64,000 nucleotides of DNA from Methylotenera_A sp036676175 (lineage in GTDB: Bacteria; Pseudomonadota; Gammaproteobacteria; Burkholderiales; Methylophilaceae), in the NCBI GenBank assembly GCA_036676175.1, contig JAKFDL010000020.1, positions 14,278-78,277 on the forward strand, read 5' to 3'. A program made the translations under genes and the position numbers. The notes beneath the pieces were generated by a model that worked only from the letters and a program-made list of their open reading frames with translations, was not told the DNA's origin and made no database searches. Shown in pieces: positions 51,975 through 59,590 of this stretch (position 1 is the first letter of the stretch; the number at the start of each line of letters is the position of its first letter).

Positions 51975-52364
51975 TTAAATACGGCGTTTTTTAGAAGGAC
52001 GGCAGCCATTGTGTGGTACTGGCGTCACATCAGTAATGCTGGTAATTTTAAAACCAGCCGCGTTAAGTGCGCGCACAGCAGATTCACGGCCAGGGCCTGG
52101 ACCTTTAATACGCACTTCTAAATTTTTAACACCAGACTCTTGCGCATTTTTACCTGCTACCTCTGCGGCAACCTGTGCAGCAAATGGCGTACTTTTACGT
52201 GAGCCCTTAAACCCTTGACCACCGGAAGTTGCCCATGAAAGCGCATTACCTTGACGATCAGTGATTGTAATAATCGTGTTGTTAAATGAAGCGTGCACGT
52301 GGGCAATGCCCTCGGCAATATTTTTTTTAACTTTTTTTCTTACACGTACATTAGCTTTTGCCAT
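51975..52364 (-). CDS. rpsK: Ribosomal protein S11 (uS11)
   Basis: A 129-residue small-subunit platform protein, same length as in E. coli. Signature segments: HVHASFNNTIITITDRQGN, GFKGSRKSTPFAAQ and the basic C-terminal VPHNGCRPSKKRRI. Lies between rpsM and rpsD in the alpha operon. Confidence 0.99.
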   Translation of the reverse strand: MAKANVRVRKKVKKNIAEGIAHVHASFNNTIITITDRQGNALSWATSGGQGFKGSRKSTPFAAQVAAEVAGKNAQESGVKNLEVRIKGPGPGRESAVRALNAAGFKITSITDVTPVPHNGCRPSKKRRI

Positions 52365-52420
52365 GTTGTACTGTCCTTACCTATTGAATCTTACTTAATA
52401 TAAATATTTAAATAGCTAGT

Positions 52421-52783
52421 TTATTTTGATTGCTTAATCGCTTTTACTGGACCTTTACGTGTACGCGCATTGGTTTTAGTGCGCTGACCACGAACAGGCA
52501 GACCACGACGGTGACGTACACCGCGGTAGCAACCTAAGTCCATTAAACGCTTGATGTTCATAGAAACTTCACGGCGCAAGTCACCTTCAACTTTAACTTT
52601 AGCCACTTCATCTCTAAGCTTCTCAACGTCTGCGTCGTTAAGATCTTTGACTTTGGTCGTTGTCAATACACCAGCAGCTGAACAAATTTTTTGTGCAGTG
52701 TTTCTACCAATGCCAAAAATCGACGTTAACGCGATTTCAGCGTGTTTATTATTCGGGATATTAACCCCAGCAATACGAGCCAT
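52421..52783 (-). CDS. rpsM: Ribosomal protein S13 (uS13)
   Basis: A 120-residue small-subunit head protein, first gene of the alpha operon. It begins MARIAGVNIPNNKHAEIAL and ends in the basic tail GQRTKTNARTRKGPVKAIKQ that contacts tRNA. A strong promoter (52838-52866) and a leader able to form alternative hairpins lie directly upstream. Confidence 0.99.
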   Translation of the reverse strand: MARIAGVNIPNNKHAEIALTSIFGIGRNTAQKICSAAGVLTTTKVKDLNDADVEKLRDEVAKVKVEGDLRREVSMNIKRLMDLGCYRGVRHRRGLPVRGQRTKTNARTRKGPVKAIKQSK

Positions 52784-52797
52784 ACTCTAACTCCAAA

Positions 52798-52817
52798 ACA
52801 TATCGCAATATGTTGCG
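52798..52817 (-). promoter_or_regulatory. Two mutually exclusive hairpins in the rpsM leader
   Basis: ACATAT/ATATGT around CGCA (52798-52813) and CGCAA/TTGCG around TATG (52804-52817) share bases, so only one can form at a time. They lie 15 nt upstream of the rpsM start, just before the Shine-Dalgarno region, where S4 autoregulation acts in E. coli. Function is inferred from position. Confidence 0.4.
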
Positions 52818-52837
52818 ACTAAATAAAAAAGCCTTAA

Positions 52838-52866
52838 ATTCTAGCAGCTTGCGTTTAAATTTTCAA
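52838..52866 (-). promoter_or_regulatory. Sigma-70-type promoter of the alpha operon
   Basis: On the minus strand TTGAAA (52866-52861), 17-nt spacer, TAGAAT (52843-52838), with TG in the extended -10 position. Predicted start near 52831 gives a leader of about 48 nt for rpsM. Same position as the E. coli alpha-operon promoter, between rpmJ and rpsM. Confidence 0.82.
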
Positions 52867-52923
52867 ACAAGCAGCTTCTAACTTAAGCATTTTAACAATG
52901 TACTACTTTACAGTTAGCTACCA

Positions 52924-53037
52924 TTAACCTTGACGTTGCTTGTGACGTGGATCTGTACAAATAATACGGACCACACCACGGCGACGCACAACTTTACAAT
53001 TGCGGCACAATGCTTTTACTGATGCACGAACTCTCAT
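52924..53037 (-). CDS. rpmJ: Ribosomal protein L36 (bL36), zinc-binding form
   Basis: A 37-residue protein starting MRVRASVKALCRNCKVVRRRG. C11, C14, C27 and H32 form the zinc site, so this is the C+ type. It is the last gene of the spc cluster, 42 nt after secY. No infA lies between secY and rpmJ, where many betaproteobacteria carry it. Confidence 0.97.
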   Translation of the reverse strand: MRVRASVKALCRNCKVVRRRGVVRIICTDPRHKQRQG

Positions 53038-53079
53038 AATTTACCTCAACACCAATTAATTCTATTTATAAACTTTAAA

Positions 53080-54399
53080 CTAGCGCGCGGTTGCGCCACC
53101 TTTAAAGTTCGCTTTTTTAAGTAAGCCTTCGTACTGATGTGACATCAAATGTGATTGCACTTGCGTCATAAAATCCATGGTCACCACTACAATAATCAGC
53201 AATGAAGTACCACCAAAGTAAAACGGCGTATTAAATTTCAATCTTAAAAATTCTGGCAACAAGCAGACCAATGTAATATAAATTGCACCTATCAAGGTCA
53301 AACGACCCATAATTTTATCAATGTAGTTCGCAGTTTGCTCACCTGGACGGATACCTGGTACAAACGCGCCGCTTTTCTTTAAATTATCAGCTGTTTCTTT
53401 TGGGTTAAATACTAACGCCGTATAAAAGAAGCAGAAAAACATAATTGCTGCAGCAAAAAACAAAATGTAGATTGGTTGACCTGGGGACAATAAATTACTC
53501 ATATCCTTCAACCAGTACAATTTCTCACTACTGCCAAACCAACCAGCCAATGTCGCTGGAAACAAAATAATACTTGATGCAAAAATTGGTGGTATCACGC
53601 CCGCCATGTTAAGTTTCAAGGGCAAGTGCGTAGTTTGTCCGCCATATACTTTATTACCTACTTGGCGTTTGGCGTAGTTCACCGTAATTTTGCGTTGACC
53701 ACGTTCTACAAACACCACTAAAGCCGTCACTAAAATAATTGCCACCAGTAAAAACACAACCAATGGAATAGAGAACGCTCCCGTACGCGCCAACTCTAAA
53801 GTGCTACCAATCGCGCTTGGCAACCCAGCAACAATACCTGCAAAAATGATGATGGAAATACCATTGCCAATACCACGCTCGGTAATCTGCTCACCTAACC
53901 ACATCAAAAACATTGTGCCACTGACCAACGTAATCACTGCTGTCAATCTAAATGCCATTCCTGGATCCAACACCAACCCAGCCTGACCTTCTAGTGCAAT
54001 CGCAATACCTAAACCTTGAAACGTTGCCAATAACACAGTTCCGTAACGCGTATACTTAGTAATTGTGCGTCTGCCAGCTTCGCCTTCTTTTTTAAGTTGT
54101 TCTAATTTAGGTGAAACTACTGTTGCAAGCTGCATAATAATTGATGCAGAAATATACGGCATAATACCCAAGGCAAACACAGTAAAGCGAGACAGCGCGC
54201 CACCTGAGAACATGTTAAACATCCCAAGAATGCCGCCGCTTTGCGAATCGAATAACTGCTTCAATACTGTTGGATCTATACCAGGTACTGGGATGTGCGC
54301 GCCTAAGCGATACACCACTAATGCGCCCAACACAAACCACAAGCGGCTTTTCAGCTCGCTCATTTTACCTACTGCACTTAAAAGACTATCTTGCGCCAA
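53080..54399 (-). CDS. secY: Protein translocase subunit SecY
   Basis: A 439-residue, ten-helix channel of the Sec translocon. Signatures: GRLWFVLGALVVYRLGAHIPVPG-like N-terminus (KSRLWFVLGALVVYRLG), GIMPYISASIIMQL and the LLIIVVVTMDFMTQVQSHLM end. All helices appear intact. Its usual position after rplO in the spc operon ties translocon synthesis to ribosome synthesis. Confidence 0.98.
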   Translation of the reverse strand: MAQDSLLSAVGKMSELKSRLWFVLGALVVYRLGAHIPVPGIDPTVLKQLFDSQSGGILGMFNMFSGGALSRFTVFALGIMPYISASIIMQLATVVSPKLEQLKKEGEAGRRTITKYTRYGTVLLATFQGLGIAIALEGQAGLVLDPGMAFRLTAVITLVSGTMFLMWLGEQITERGIGNGISIIIFAGIVAGLPSAIGSTLELARTGAFSIPLVVFLLVAIILVTALVVFVERGQRKITVNYAKRQVGNKVYGGQTTHLPLKLNMAGVIPPIFASSIILFPATLAGWFGSSEKLYWLKDMSNLLSPGQPIYILFFAAAIMFFCFFYTALVFNPKETADNLKKSGAFVPGIRPGEQTANYIDKIMGRLTLIGAIYITLVCLLPEFLRLKFNTPFYFGGTSLLIIVVVTMDFMTQVQSHLMSHQYEGLLKKANFKGGATAR

Positions 54400-54420
54400 T
54401 GCGTTTCTCTACTTTTAAGC

Positions 54421-54852
54421 TTAAGCTACTTTACCGCCAGCCGCTTCAACTGCAGCGCGTGCGCCTTTAGTCAATAGCAAACCAGTCAGGTTGAGTTTTT
54501 TGGTGATTTCACCAGATAAAAATACTTTAGCAGCCAAAGCATTGCCAGAAATCACGTTAGCTTGCTTTAATACCAACAAGTCAATCGTATCCACCGGCAA
54601 ATCATTCAACTCAGAAGTACGCACATGTGCAGTATCAGCTTTGGTGAGTGATTTAAATCCACGTTTTGGCAAGCGGCGTTGCAGAGGCATTTGACCACCT
54701 TCAAAACCGACTTTATGGAAACCGCCTGTACGTGATTTTTGACCTTTATGGCCACGACCAGCAGTTTTACCTAAGCCAGATCCGATACCACGACCGACAC
54801 GGCGACGTTCTTTTTTTGCGCCTTCTGCAGGCTTAATTGTATTTAATTGCAT
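54421..54852 (-). CDS. rplO: Ribosomal protein L15 (uL15)
   Basis: A 143-residue large-subunit protein. The basic, glycine-rich N-terminus (RVGRGIGSGLGKTAGRGHKGQK) is the family hallmark. Its start codon overlaps the rpmD stop by one base, and secY follows after 21 nt. Confidence 0.98.
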   Translation of the reverse strand: MQLNTIKPAEGAKKERRRVGRGIGSGLGKTAGRGHKGQKSRTGGFHKVGFEGGQMPLQRRLPKRGFKSLTKADTAHVRTSELNDLPVDTIDLLVLKQANVISGNALAAKVFLSGEITKKLNLTGLLLTKGARAAVEAAGGKVA

Positions 54853-55094
54853 TATGCTTCTACCTTTAAGAGATAGTTCACAGCATTTATCATGCCGCGG
54901 ATTGCTGGTGTATCTTGTACTTCGACTGTGTGGTGCATGCGACGCAAACCCAAACCTTTAACGGTGGCTTTATGCGCTTCAATGCGACCAATCACACTTC
55001 TTACCAGCGTCACTTTAATCATTGGAACTGCTTCTTTAACTTTTTTTGCTGCTGGTTTTGCAGTAGCAGTTGTTTTTGTAGTAGTCGCCATCAT
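54852..55094 (-). CDS. rpmD: Ribosomal protein L30 (uL30) with N-terminal extension
   Basis: The C-terminal 56 residues (MIKVTLVRSVIGRIEAHK onward) are ordinary L30, which is about 60 residues long. Here the frame starts 24 codons earlier with a Thr/Ala/Lys-rich tail (ATTTKTTATAKPAAKKVKE). The long start is supported by a good ribosome-binding site (AGAGGT, just before the ATGs at 55094/55091) and a TAATG overlap with rpsE; the internal ATG at 55022 has no comparable site. Confidence 0.93.
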   Translation of the reverse strand: MMATTTKTTATAKPAAKKVKEAVPMIKVTLVRSVIGRIEAHKATVKGLGLRRMHHTVEVQDTPAIRGMINAVNYLLKVEA

Positions 55095-55606
55095 TAACCT
55101 CTAATTTCTTCTACAGATTTGCCGCGTTTAGCAGCAATTTCTGCAGGGGTATTCATAGACTCTAAGCCATTCAAAGTTGCACGCACTAAGTTGTACGGGT
55201 TGGTTGAACCGATACATTTAGCAACAACGTTAGTGATCCCCATTACTTCAAAAATCGCGCGCATCGCACCACCAGCAATAATGCCAGTACCTTCAGACGC
55301 AGGCTGAATAAACACCTTGGCAGCGCCATGCACACCAGTCACCGCGTGATGCAATGTACCGTTATTCAAGTTCACTTTTAACATGCCACGACGAGCTTCA
55401 TCCATGGCTTTTTGTACCGCAACCGGCACTTCACGCGCCTTGCCTTTACCCATGCCAACAGCGCCATCACCGTCACCGACTACAGTCAATGCTGCGAAAC
55501 TCATGATACGACCACCTTTAACCGTTTTACTTACACGGTTTACAGTAATCATTTTTTCACGCAGACCATCGGTCTGCTGTGATTGTTGTTCCATTTCTTT
55601 AGCCAT
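55094..55606 (-). CDS. rpsE: Ribosomal protein S5 (uS5)
   Basis: A 170-residue small-subunit protein involved in decoding accuracy and mRNA entry. The N-terminal double-stranded-RNA-binding-like domain contains KTVKGGRIMSFAALTVVGDG, a region where spectinomycin-resistance changes arise in other species, and the C-terminal domain has EVMGITNVVAKCIGS. The N-terminal extension MAKEMEQQSQQTDGL is Gln-rich. Confidence 0.98.
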   Translation of the reverse strand: MAKEMEQQSQQTDGLREKMITVNRVSKTVKGGRIMSFAALTVVGDGDGAVGMGKGKAREVPVAVQKAMDEARRGMLKVNLNNGTLHHAVTGVHGAAKVFIQPASEGTGIIAGGAMRAIFEVMGITNVVAKCIGSTNPYNLVRATLNGLESMNTPAEIAAKRGKSVEEIRG

Positions 55607-55621
55607 TATCTGTCTCGCCTA

Positions 55622-55975
55622 TTAGAATGACAGGCCGTTTTCGCGCGCAGCATCAGCCAACGCCTTAATACGACCATGATATTTGTAGCCTGAACGATCA
55701 AAAGCAACTGTTGTAATACCAGCTTTTTTTGCTTTTTCAGCAATCAATTTACCAATTGCAGCAGCAGCTTCTACATTGCCACCATTTTTTACTTTTTTAC
55801 GCACATCCGCTTCAACTGTTGAAGCACTAGCTAATACTTTATCGCCAGTCTCAGCAATAATTTGTGCATAAATATGCGTATTTGTACGATGTACACTTAA
55901 ACGAGTAACTTTTAACTCTGCGATTTTGGCACGGGTTTTACGTGCGCGGCGCAAGCGGTTATTTACGTTGTTCAT
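55622..55975 (-). CDS. rplR: Ribosomal protein L18 (uL18)
   Basis: A 117-residue 5S-rRNA-binding protein, same length as in E. coli. Segments RLRRARKTRAKIAEL, RLSVHRTNTHIYAQII and FDRSGYKYHGRIKALADAARENGL are typical. Between rplF and rpsE. Confidence 0.98.
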   Translation of the reverse strand: MNNVNNRLRRARKTRAKIAELKVTRLSVHRTNTHIYAQIIAETGDKVLASASTVEADVRKKVKNGGNVEAAAAIGKLIAEKAKKAGITTVAFDRSGYKYHGRIKALADAARENGLSF

Positions 55976-55990
55976 TATCTTAAGTCCTAA

Positions 55991-56524
55991 TTATTTTTTC
56001 TTGGTTTCTTTGATTGCAACCACTTCGTCAGAATAGCGAACACCTTTGCCTTTGTAGGGCTCTGGGGCACGATAAGCACGAATTTGAGCAGCTACTTGAC
56101 CAATCACTTGCTTGTCCGTCCCCGTCAAAATAACTTCCGTTGGGGTTGGTGTAGTCACCGTAACACCTACTGGCATTTTATGGTTTATTGGATGTGAATA
56201 ACCTAACTCTAAGTTGAGCATTGCACCTTGTGCATTGGCTTTATAGCCAACACCAACCAATGTTAATTTACGAGTAAAGCCCGCAGAAACGCCTTGCACC
56301 ATATTAGCAACCAAAGCGCGCACAGTGCCTGACATCGCGCGTGAATGTTGACTATCACTAGTGGCAGCGAATGTAATTGTTTCGCCTTCACGTTTTAAAG
56401 CTACCGCATCTGTTAGGGCTTGTGAAAGCTTGCCTAACGGACCGTTAACAGCGATGTTGTTAGCACTTAATATCACTTCAACTTTTTCTGGAATAGCGAC
56501 TGGATTTTTAGCAACACGTGACAT
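55991..56524 (-). CDS. rplF: Ribosomal protein L6 (uL6)
   Basis: A 177-residue large-subunit protein with the two repeated alpha/beta domains of L6; begins MSRVAKNPVAIPEKV and contains LVGVGYKAN and the C-terminal PEPYKGKGVRYSDE signature. Confidence 0.98.
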   Translation of the reverse strand: MSRVAKNPVAIPEKVEVILSANNIAVNGPLGKLSQALTDAVALKREGETITFAATSDSQHSRAMSGTVRALVANMVQGVSAGFTRKLTLVGVGYKANAQGAMLNLELGYSHPINHKMPVGVTVTTPTPTEVILTGTDKQVIGQVAAQIRAYRAPEPYKGKGVRYSDEVVAIKETKKK

Positions 56525-56534
56525 TTGCTTCTCC

Positions 56535-56930
56535 TTAAGCCACTACGCACAACACTTCGCCACCGATACCGGCTGCTTGTGCTTTACGATCTGTCATTAC
56601 ACCCTTGGATGTAGACATAATTGTCACACCAAGACCATTCATTACTTTAGGAATATTGTCTGAACCTTTGTAAATGCGAAGACCAGGCTTACTTACACGG
56701 TCTATCTTTTCAATTACAGGGCGGCCAGCATAATACTTCAAGCTGATGCTTAATGATGGCTTGCCATCATTTGCAATCACAGCGAAATCATCGATATAAC
56801 CCTCATCTTTCAAAACAGCGGCAATTGCAGCTTTGAGTTTTGAAGCAGGCATAGAAACTGATAACTTGTTAACACTTTGTGCGTTACGAATACGCGTTAG
56901 CATATCGGCAATCGGATCACTCATACTCAT
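56535..56930 (-). CDS. rpsH: Ribosomal protein S8 (uS8)
   Basis: A 131-residue primary 16S-rRNA-binding protein; begins MSMSDPIADMLTRIRNAQ and ends in the conserved GVMTDRKAQAAGIGGEVLC. In E. coli S8 represses the spc operon by binding near the start of rplE; no equivalent site was worked out here. Confidence 0.98.
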   Translation of the reverse strand: MSMSDPIADMLTRIRNAQSVNKLSVSMPASKLKAAIAAVLKDEGYIDDFAVIANDGKPSLSISLKYYAGRPVIEKIDRVSKPGLRIYKGSDNIPKVMNGLGVTIMSTSKGVMTDRKAQAAGIGGEVLCVVA

Positions 56931-56944
56931 AATTTATTCCTCCG

Positions 56945-57250
56945 TTACCAGCTAGCTTTGGTGATGCCTGGCACTTGACCACTCATCATCAAATCGCGCA
57001 ACTTGCTGCGACCGATACCAAATTTACTATAAACACCACGTGGGCGGCCTGTAAGCGCGCAACGGTTACGCAAGCGCACTGGGCTTGAGTTACGTGGCAG
57101 ACTTTGCAATTTTAAACGCGCATCACGACGATCTTCTGCAGTTGCTTTTTGATCACCAATAATTGCGTTTAATGCATCGCGTTTTGCTGCGAATTTTTTT
57201 ACGGTGTCGCGACGTTTAATTTCGCGCTCTGTCATACATGTTTTTGCCAT
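56945..57250 (-). CDS. rpsN: Ribosomal protein S14 (uS14), zinc-free long form
   Basis: A 101-residue small-subunit protein (E. coli length) of the long type lacking the CxxC zinc ribbon. The C-terminal RNRCALTGRPRGVYSKFGIGR is the family signature. Lies 3 nt after rplE, so translation is probably coupled. Confidence 0.98.
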   Translation of the reverse strand: MAKTCMTEREIKRRDTVKKFAAKRDALNAIIGDQKATAEDRRDARLKLQSLPRNSSPVRLRNRCALTGRPRGVYSKFGIGRSKLRDLMMSGQVPGITKASW

Positions 57251-57253
57251 GTC

Positions 57254-57793
57254 TTAACCTCTAAAAGGAAAACTAAACGCAGCCAACAAAGCTTTGGCTT
57301 CCTCGTCTGTTTTTGCCGTTGTCGTAATCGTAATATTCATACCGCGAATCGCGTCAATTTTGTCATACTCAATTTCAGGGAATATGATTTGCTCTTTCAC
57401 GCCCATGTTGTAGTTGCCACGACCATCAAAAGATTTACCTGGAATACCACGGAAATCGCGAATACGCGGGATTGCCACGGTTACCAAGCGATCTAAGAAT
57501 TCATACATGCGCTCACGGCGCAATGTGACTTTACAACCAACAGGATAATCATCACGGATTTTAAACGCAGCAACAGATTTTTTCGCCTTGGTCACCACTA
57601 CTTTTTGACCAGCAATTTTTTCCATATCGCCAACTGCATTTTCCATCACTTTTTTATCCGCAACCGCTTCGCCCACACCCATATTCAGGGTGATTTTTTC
57701 AATGCGAGGCACTTGCATCACTGAAGTGTAACCAAATTGCTCTGTCATTTTTTTAATAACGGAGTCTTTATAAAATTGTTTTAAGCGCGCCAT
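57254..57793 (-). CDS. rplE: Ribosomal protein L5 (uL5)
   Basis: A 179-residue 5S-rRNA-binding protein, same length as in E. coli; MQVPRIEKITLNMGVGEA and the FRGIPGKSFDGRGNYN loop are conserved. Position between rplX and rpsN is standard. Confidence 0.98.
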   Translation of the reverse strand: MARLKQFYKDSVIKKMTEQFGYTSVMQVPRIEKITLNMGVGEAVADKKVMENAVGDMEKIAGQKVVVTKAKKSVAAFKIRDDYPVGCKVTLRRERMYEFLDRLVTVAIPRIRDFRGIPGKSFDGRGNYNMGVKEQIIFPEIEYDKIDAIRGMNITITTTAKTDEEAKALLAAFSFPFRG

Positions 57794-57801
57794 AATTTAT
57801 C

Positions 57802-58119
57802 CTATGCGTCCACTGCTTCACCGTTAGATTTGAACACGCGCACTTTTTTGCCGTCTTTCAAAACTTTATATGCAACACGGTCAGCTTTTTGTGTTGCGAC
57901 ATTAAATAACGCAACATTTGAAATATCTAAAGGCATCTCTTTACTTACAATACCGCCAGCAACACCTTTCATTGGGTTTGGTTTAGCGTGCTTCTTAGCC
58001 ACGTTAATACCCTCAACCACAATATGGCCAGACTCTAATACGTTAAGCACTGTACCGCGCTTACCTTTATCTTTGCCTGTATTGACAACTACTTGGTCGC
58101 CTTTATGAATTTTGCTCAT
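57802..58119 (-). CDS. rplX: Ribosomal protein L24 (uL24)
   Basis: A 105-residue protein that starts large-subunit assembly. The KOW motif (KIHKGDQVVVNTGKDKGKRG) lies at the N-terminus and the HAKPNPMKGVAGGIV loop follows. Second gene after the spc promoter. Confidence 0.98.
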   Translation of the reverse strand: MSKIHKGDQVVVNTGKDKGKRGTVLNVLESGHIVVEGINVAKKHAKPNPMKGVAGGIVSKEMPLDISNVALFNVATQKADRVAYKVLKDGKKVRVFKSNGEAVDA

Positions 58120-58134
58120 CTCTAACTCCTACCC

Positions 58135-58503
58135 TTACAGCACTTCAGGTGCAAGTGAAACGATTTTCATAAAACGCTCGCTACGCAGCTCACGTGTTAC
58201 TGGGCCGAAAATACGGGTACCAATCGGTTCTAATTTATTATTAAGTAACACAGCAGCGTTGGTGTCAAATTTAATCAATGAACCGTCTGGGCGACGTACG
58301 CCTTTAGCGGTACGTACCACAACAGCACTGTAAACTTCGCCTTTTTTAACGCGACCACGTGGCGCAGCATCTTTAATGCTGACCTTGATAATATCGCCTA
58401 TACCGGCGTAACGACGCTTTGAGCCACCAATGACTTTGATGCACTGCACAGAGCGAGCACCAGTATTATCGGCAACTTCTAGCCGAGATTGCATTTGAAT
58501 CAT
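58135..58503 (-). CDS. rplN: Ribosomal protein L14 (uL14)
   Basis: A 122-residue large-subunit protein. I use the ATG at 58503 (MIQMQSRLEVADNTGA), which matches the family and has GGAGA upstream; the open frame runs five codons further but without a ribosome site. First gene of the spc operon, behind a promoter and a 135-nt structured leader. Confidence 0.98.
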   Translation of the reverse strand: MIQMQSRLEVADNTGARSVQCIKVIGGSKRRYAGIGDIIKVSIKDAAPRGRVKKGEVYSAVVVRTAKGVRRPDGSLIKFDTNAAVLLNNKLEPIGTRIFGPVTRELRSERFMKIVSLAPEVL

Positions 58504-58589
58504 GAGAATAATCTCCAACTTAATCCGTTAAACCAACACCAGCCTTATGAAATTAATCAAAACGGCCAGTAGACCACGGTCAGTATTGG

Positions 58590-58633
58590 GGTACTTGCTT
58601 TAATGAATTTTCAATTAAAAATTCACGAGTACC
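58590..58633 (-). promoter_or_regulatory. Long hairpin at the 5' end of the spc-operon leader
   Basis: Outer arms GGTACT (58590-58595) and AGTACC (58628-58633) and inner arms TGAATTTT (58604-58611) and AAAATTCA (58618-58625) form a two-part stem at the very 5' end of the transcript predicted from the promoter at 58646-58675. It may stabilise the mRNA or take part in feedback control (inference). Confidence 0.5.
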
Positions 58634-58645
58634 GAAAAGTCCAAC

Positions 58646-58675
58646 ATTATAGCGGGAATCTATGTTGCGAAGCAA
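58646..58675 (-). promoter_or_regulatory. Sigma-70-type promoter of the spc operon
   Basis: On the minus strand TTGCTT (58675-58670), 18-nt spacer, perfect TATAAT (58651-58646). Predicted start near 58639. Located between rpsQ and rplN, exactly where E. coli has its spc promoter. Confidence 0.8.
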
Positions 58676-58703
58676 GCCATAAATTCCTTTTTATTACATC
58701 TTT

Positions 58704-58964
58704 TTAAGCTTTAGTAACCACTTTACTCACAACCCAAGTCTTGGTTTTAGACATTGGACGACTTTCTGTAATAGTCACTAAATCGCCTTCTTTACATTCA
58801 TTTTTTTCATCATGCGCGTGAAATTTATTAGATTTCACCACCACTTTGCCGATGAGCGGATGTTTAACTTTGCGCTCTACCAACACTGTAATGGTTTTAT
58901 CCATTTTATCACTCACTACGCGACCGCTAAGCGTCCGCACTACCTTAGTTGCTTCTGTCATCAT
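58704..58964 (-). CDS. rpsQ: Ribosomal protein S17 (uS17)
   Basis: An 86-residue OB-fold small-subunit protein; RTLSGRVVSDKMDKTITVLVER and HDEKNECKEGDLVTITESRPMSKTK (read in two parts) are the family signature. Last gene of the S10 cluster; its start overlaps the rpmC stop by one base. The 200-nt spacer after it holds the spc promoter and leader. Confidence 0.97.
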   Translation of the reverse strand: MMTEATKVVRTLSGRVVSDKMDKTITVLVERKVKHPLIGKVVVKSNKFHAHDEKNECKEGDLVTITESRPMSKTKTWVVSKVVTKA

Positions 58965-59158
58965 TAGGCCTGTTTCGCTTTCTCAGCTAATACATGTTTC
59001 ACACGCGCAACATCTTTGCGTACTTTACCTAGCTGATCTACTTTGTTTAATTGTTGTGTTGCTACTTGCATGCGGAGTGAAAATTGCGCACGGCGCAATT
59101 CAATCAACTCAGCATTCAACGCCTCAACACTTTTTGCTCTTAAATCGGTGGCTTTCAT
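58964..59158 (-). CDS. rpmC: Ribosomal protein L29 (uL29)
   Basis: A 64-residue two-helix protein at the exit-tunnel rim, where it helps dock trigger factor and SRP. Typical segments: KATDLRAKSVEALNAEL and the KDVARVKHVLAEK end. Lies 15 nt after rplP. Confidence 0.97.
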   Translation of the reverse strand: MKATDLRAKSVEALNAELIELRRAQFSLRMQVATQQLNKVDQLGKVRKDVARVKHVLAEKAKQA

Positions 59159-59173
59159 ATTCGCATCCCCTTC

Positions 59174-59590
59174 TTAACTACCAAGTTGACGGGTCATGAA
59201 AGTGGTTTCGATTGGTAGCTTTGCAGCCGCCAAACGGAACGCTTCACGTGCTAGCTCTTCGCTTACGCCGTCCATCTCGTATAACATTTTACCTGGCTGG
59301 ATTTGCGCTACGTAGTACTCGGTACTACCTTTACCGTTACCCATACGCACTTCAGCAGGCTTTTTAGAAATTGGTTGATCTGGAAAAATACGGATCCACA
59401 CACGACCACCACGTTTAATGTGACGCGTCATCACGCGACGTGCAGCTTCAATCTGGCGCGCCGTTAAACGACCACGACCAATGGCTTTTAAACCAAAATC
59501 ACCAAAACTTACTTTGTTACCGGTTGTTGCAATGCCTTTATTACGGCCTTTTTGCATCTTGCGGTATTTTTGTCTAGACGGTTGCAGCAT
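59174..59590 (-). CDS. rplP: Ribosomal protein L16 (uL16)
   Basis: A 138-residue large-subunit protein near the peptidyl-transferase centre; begins MLQPSRQKYRKMQKGRNKG and contains RVWIRIFPDQPISKKPAEVR. The first 17 nt overlap the end of rpsC, a common arrangement allowing coupled translation. Confidence 0.98.
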   Translation of the reverse strand: MLQPSRQKYRKMQKGRNKGIATTGNKVSFGDFGLKAIGRGRLTARQIEAARRVMTRHIKRGGRVWIRIFPDQPISKKPAEVRMGNGKGSTEYYVAQIQPGKMLYEMDGVSEELAREAFRLAAAKLPIETTFMTRQLGS

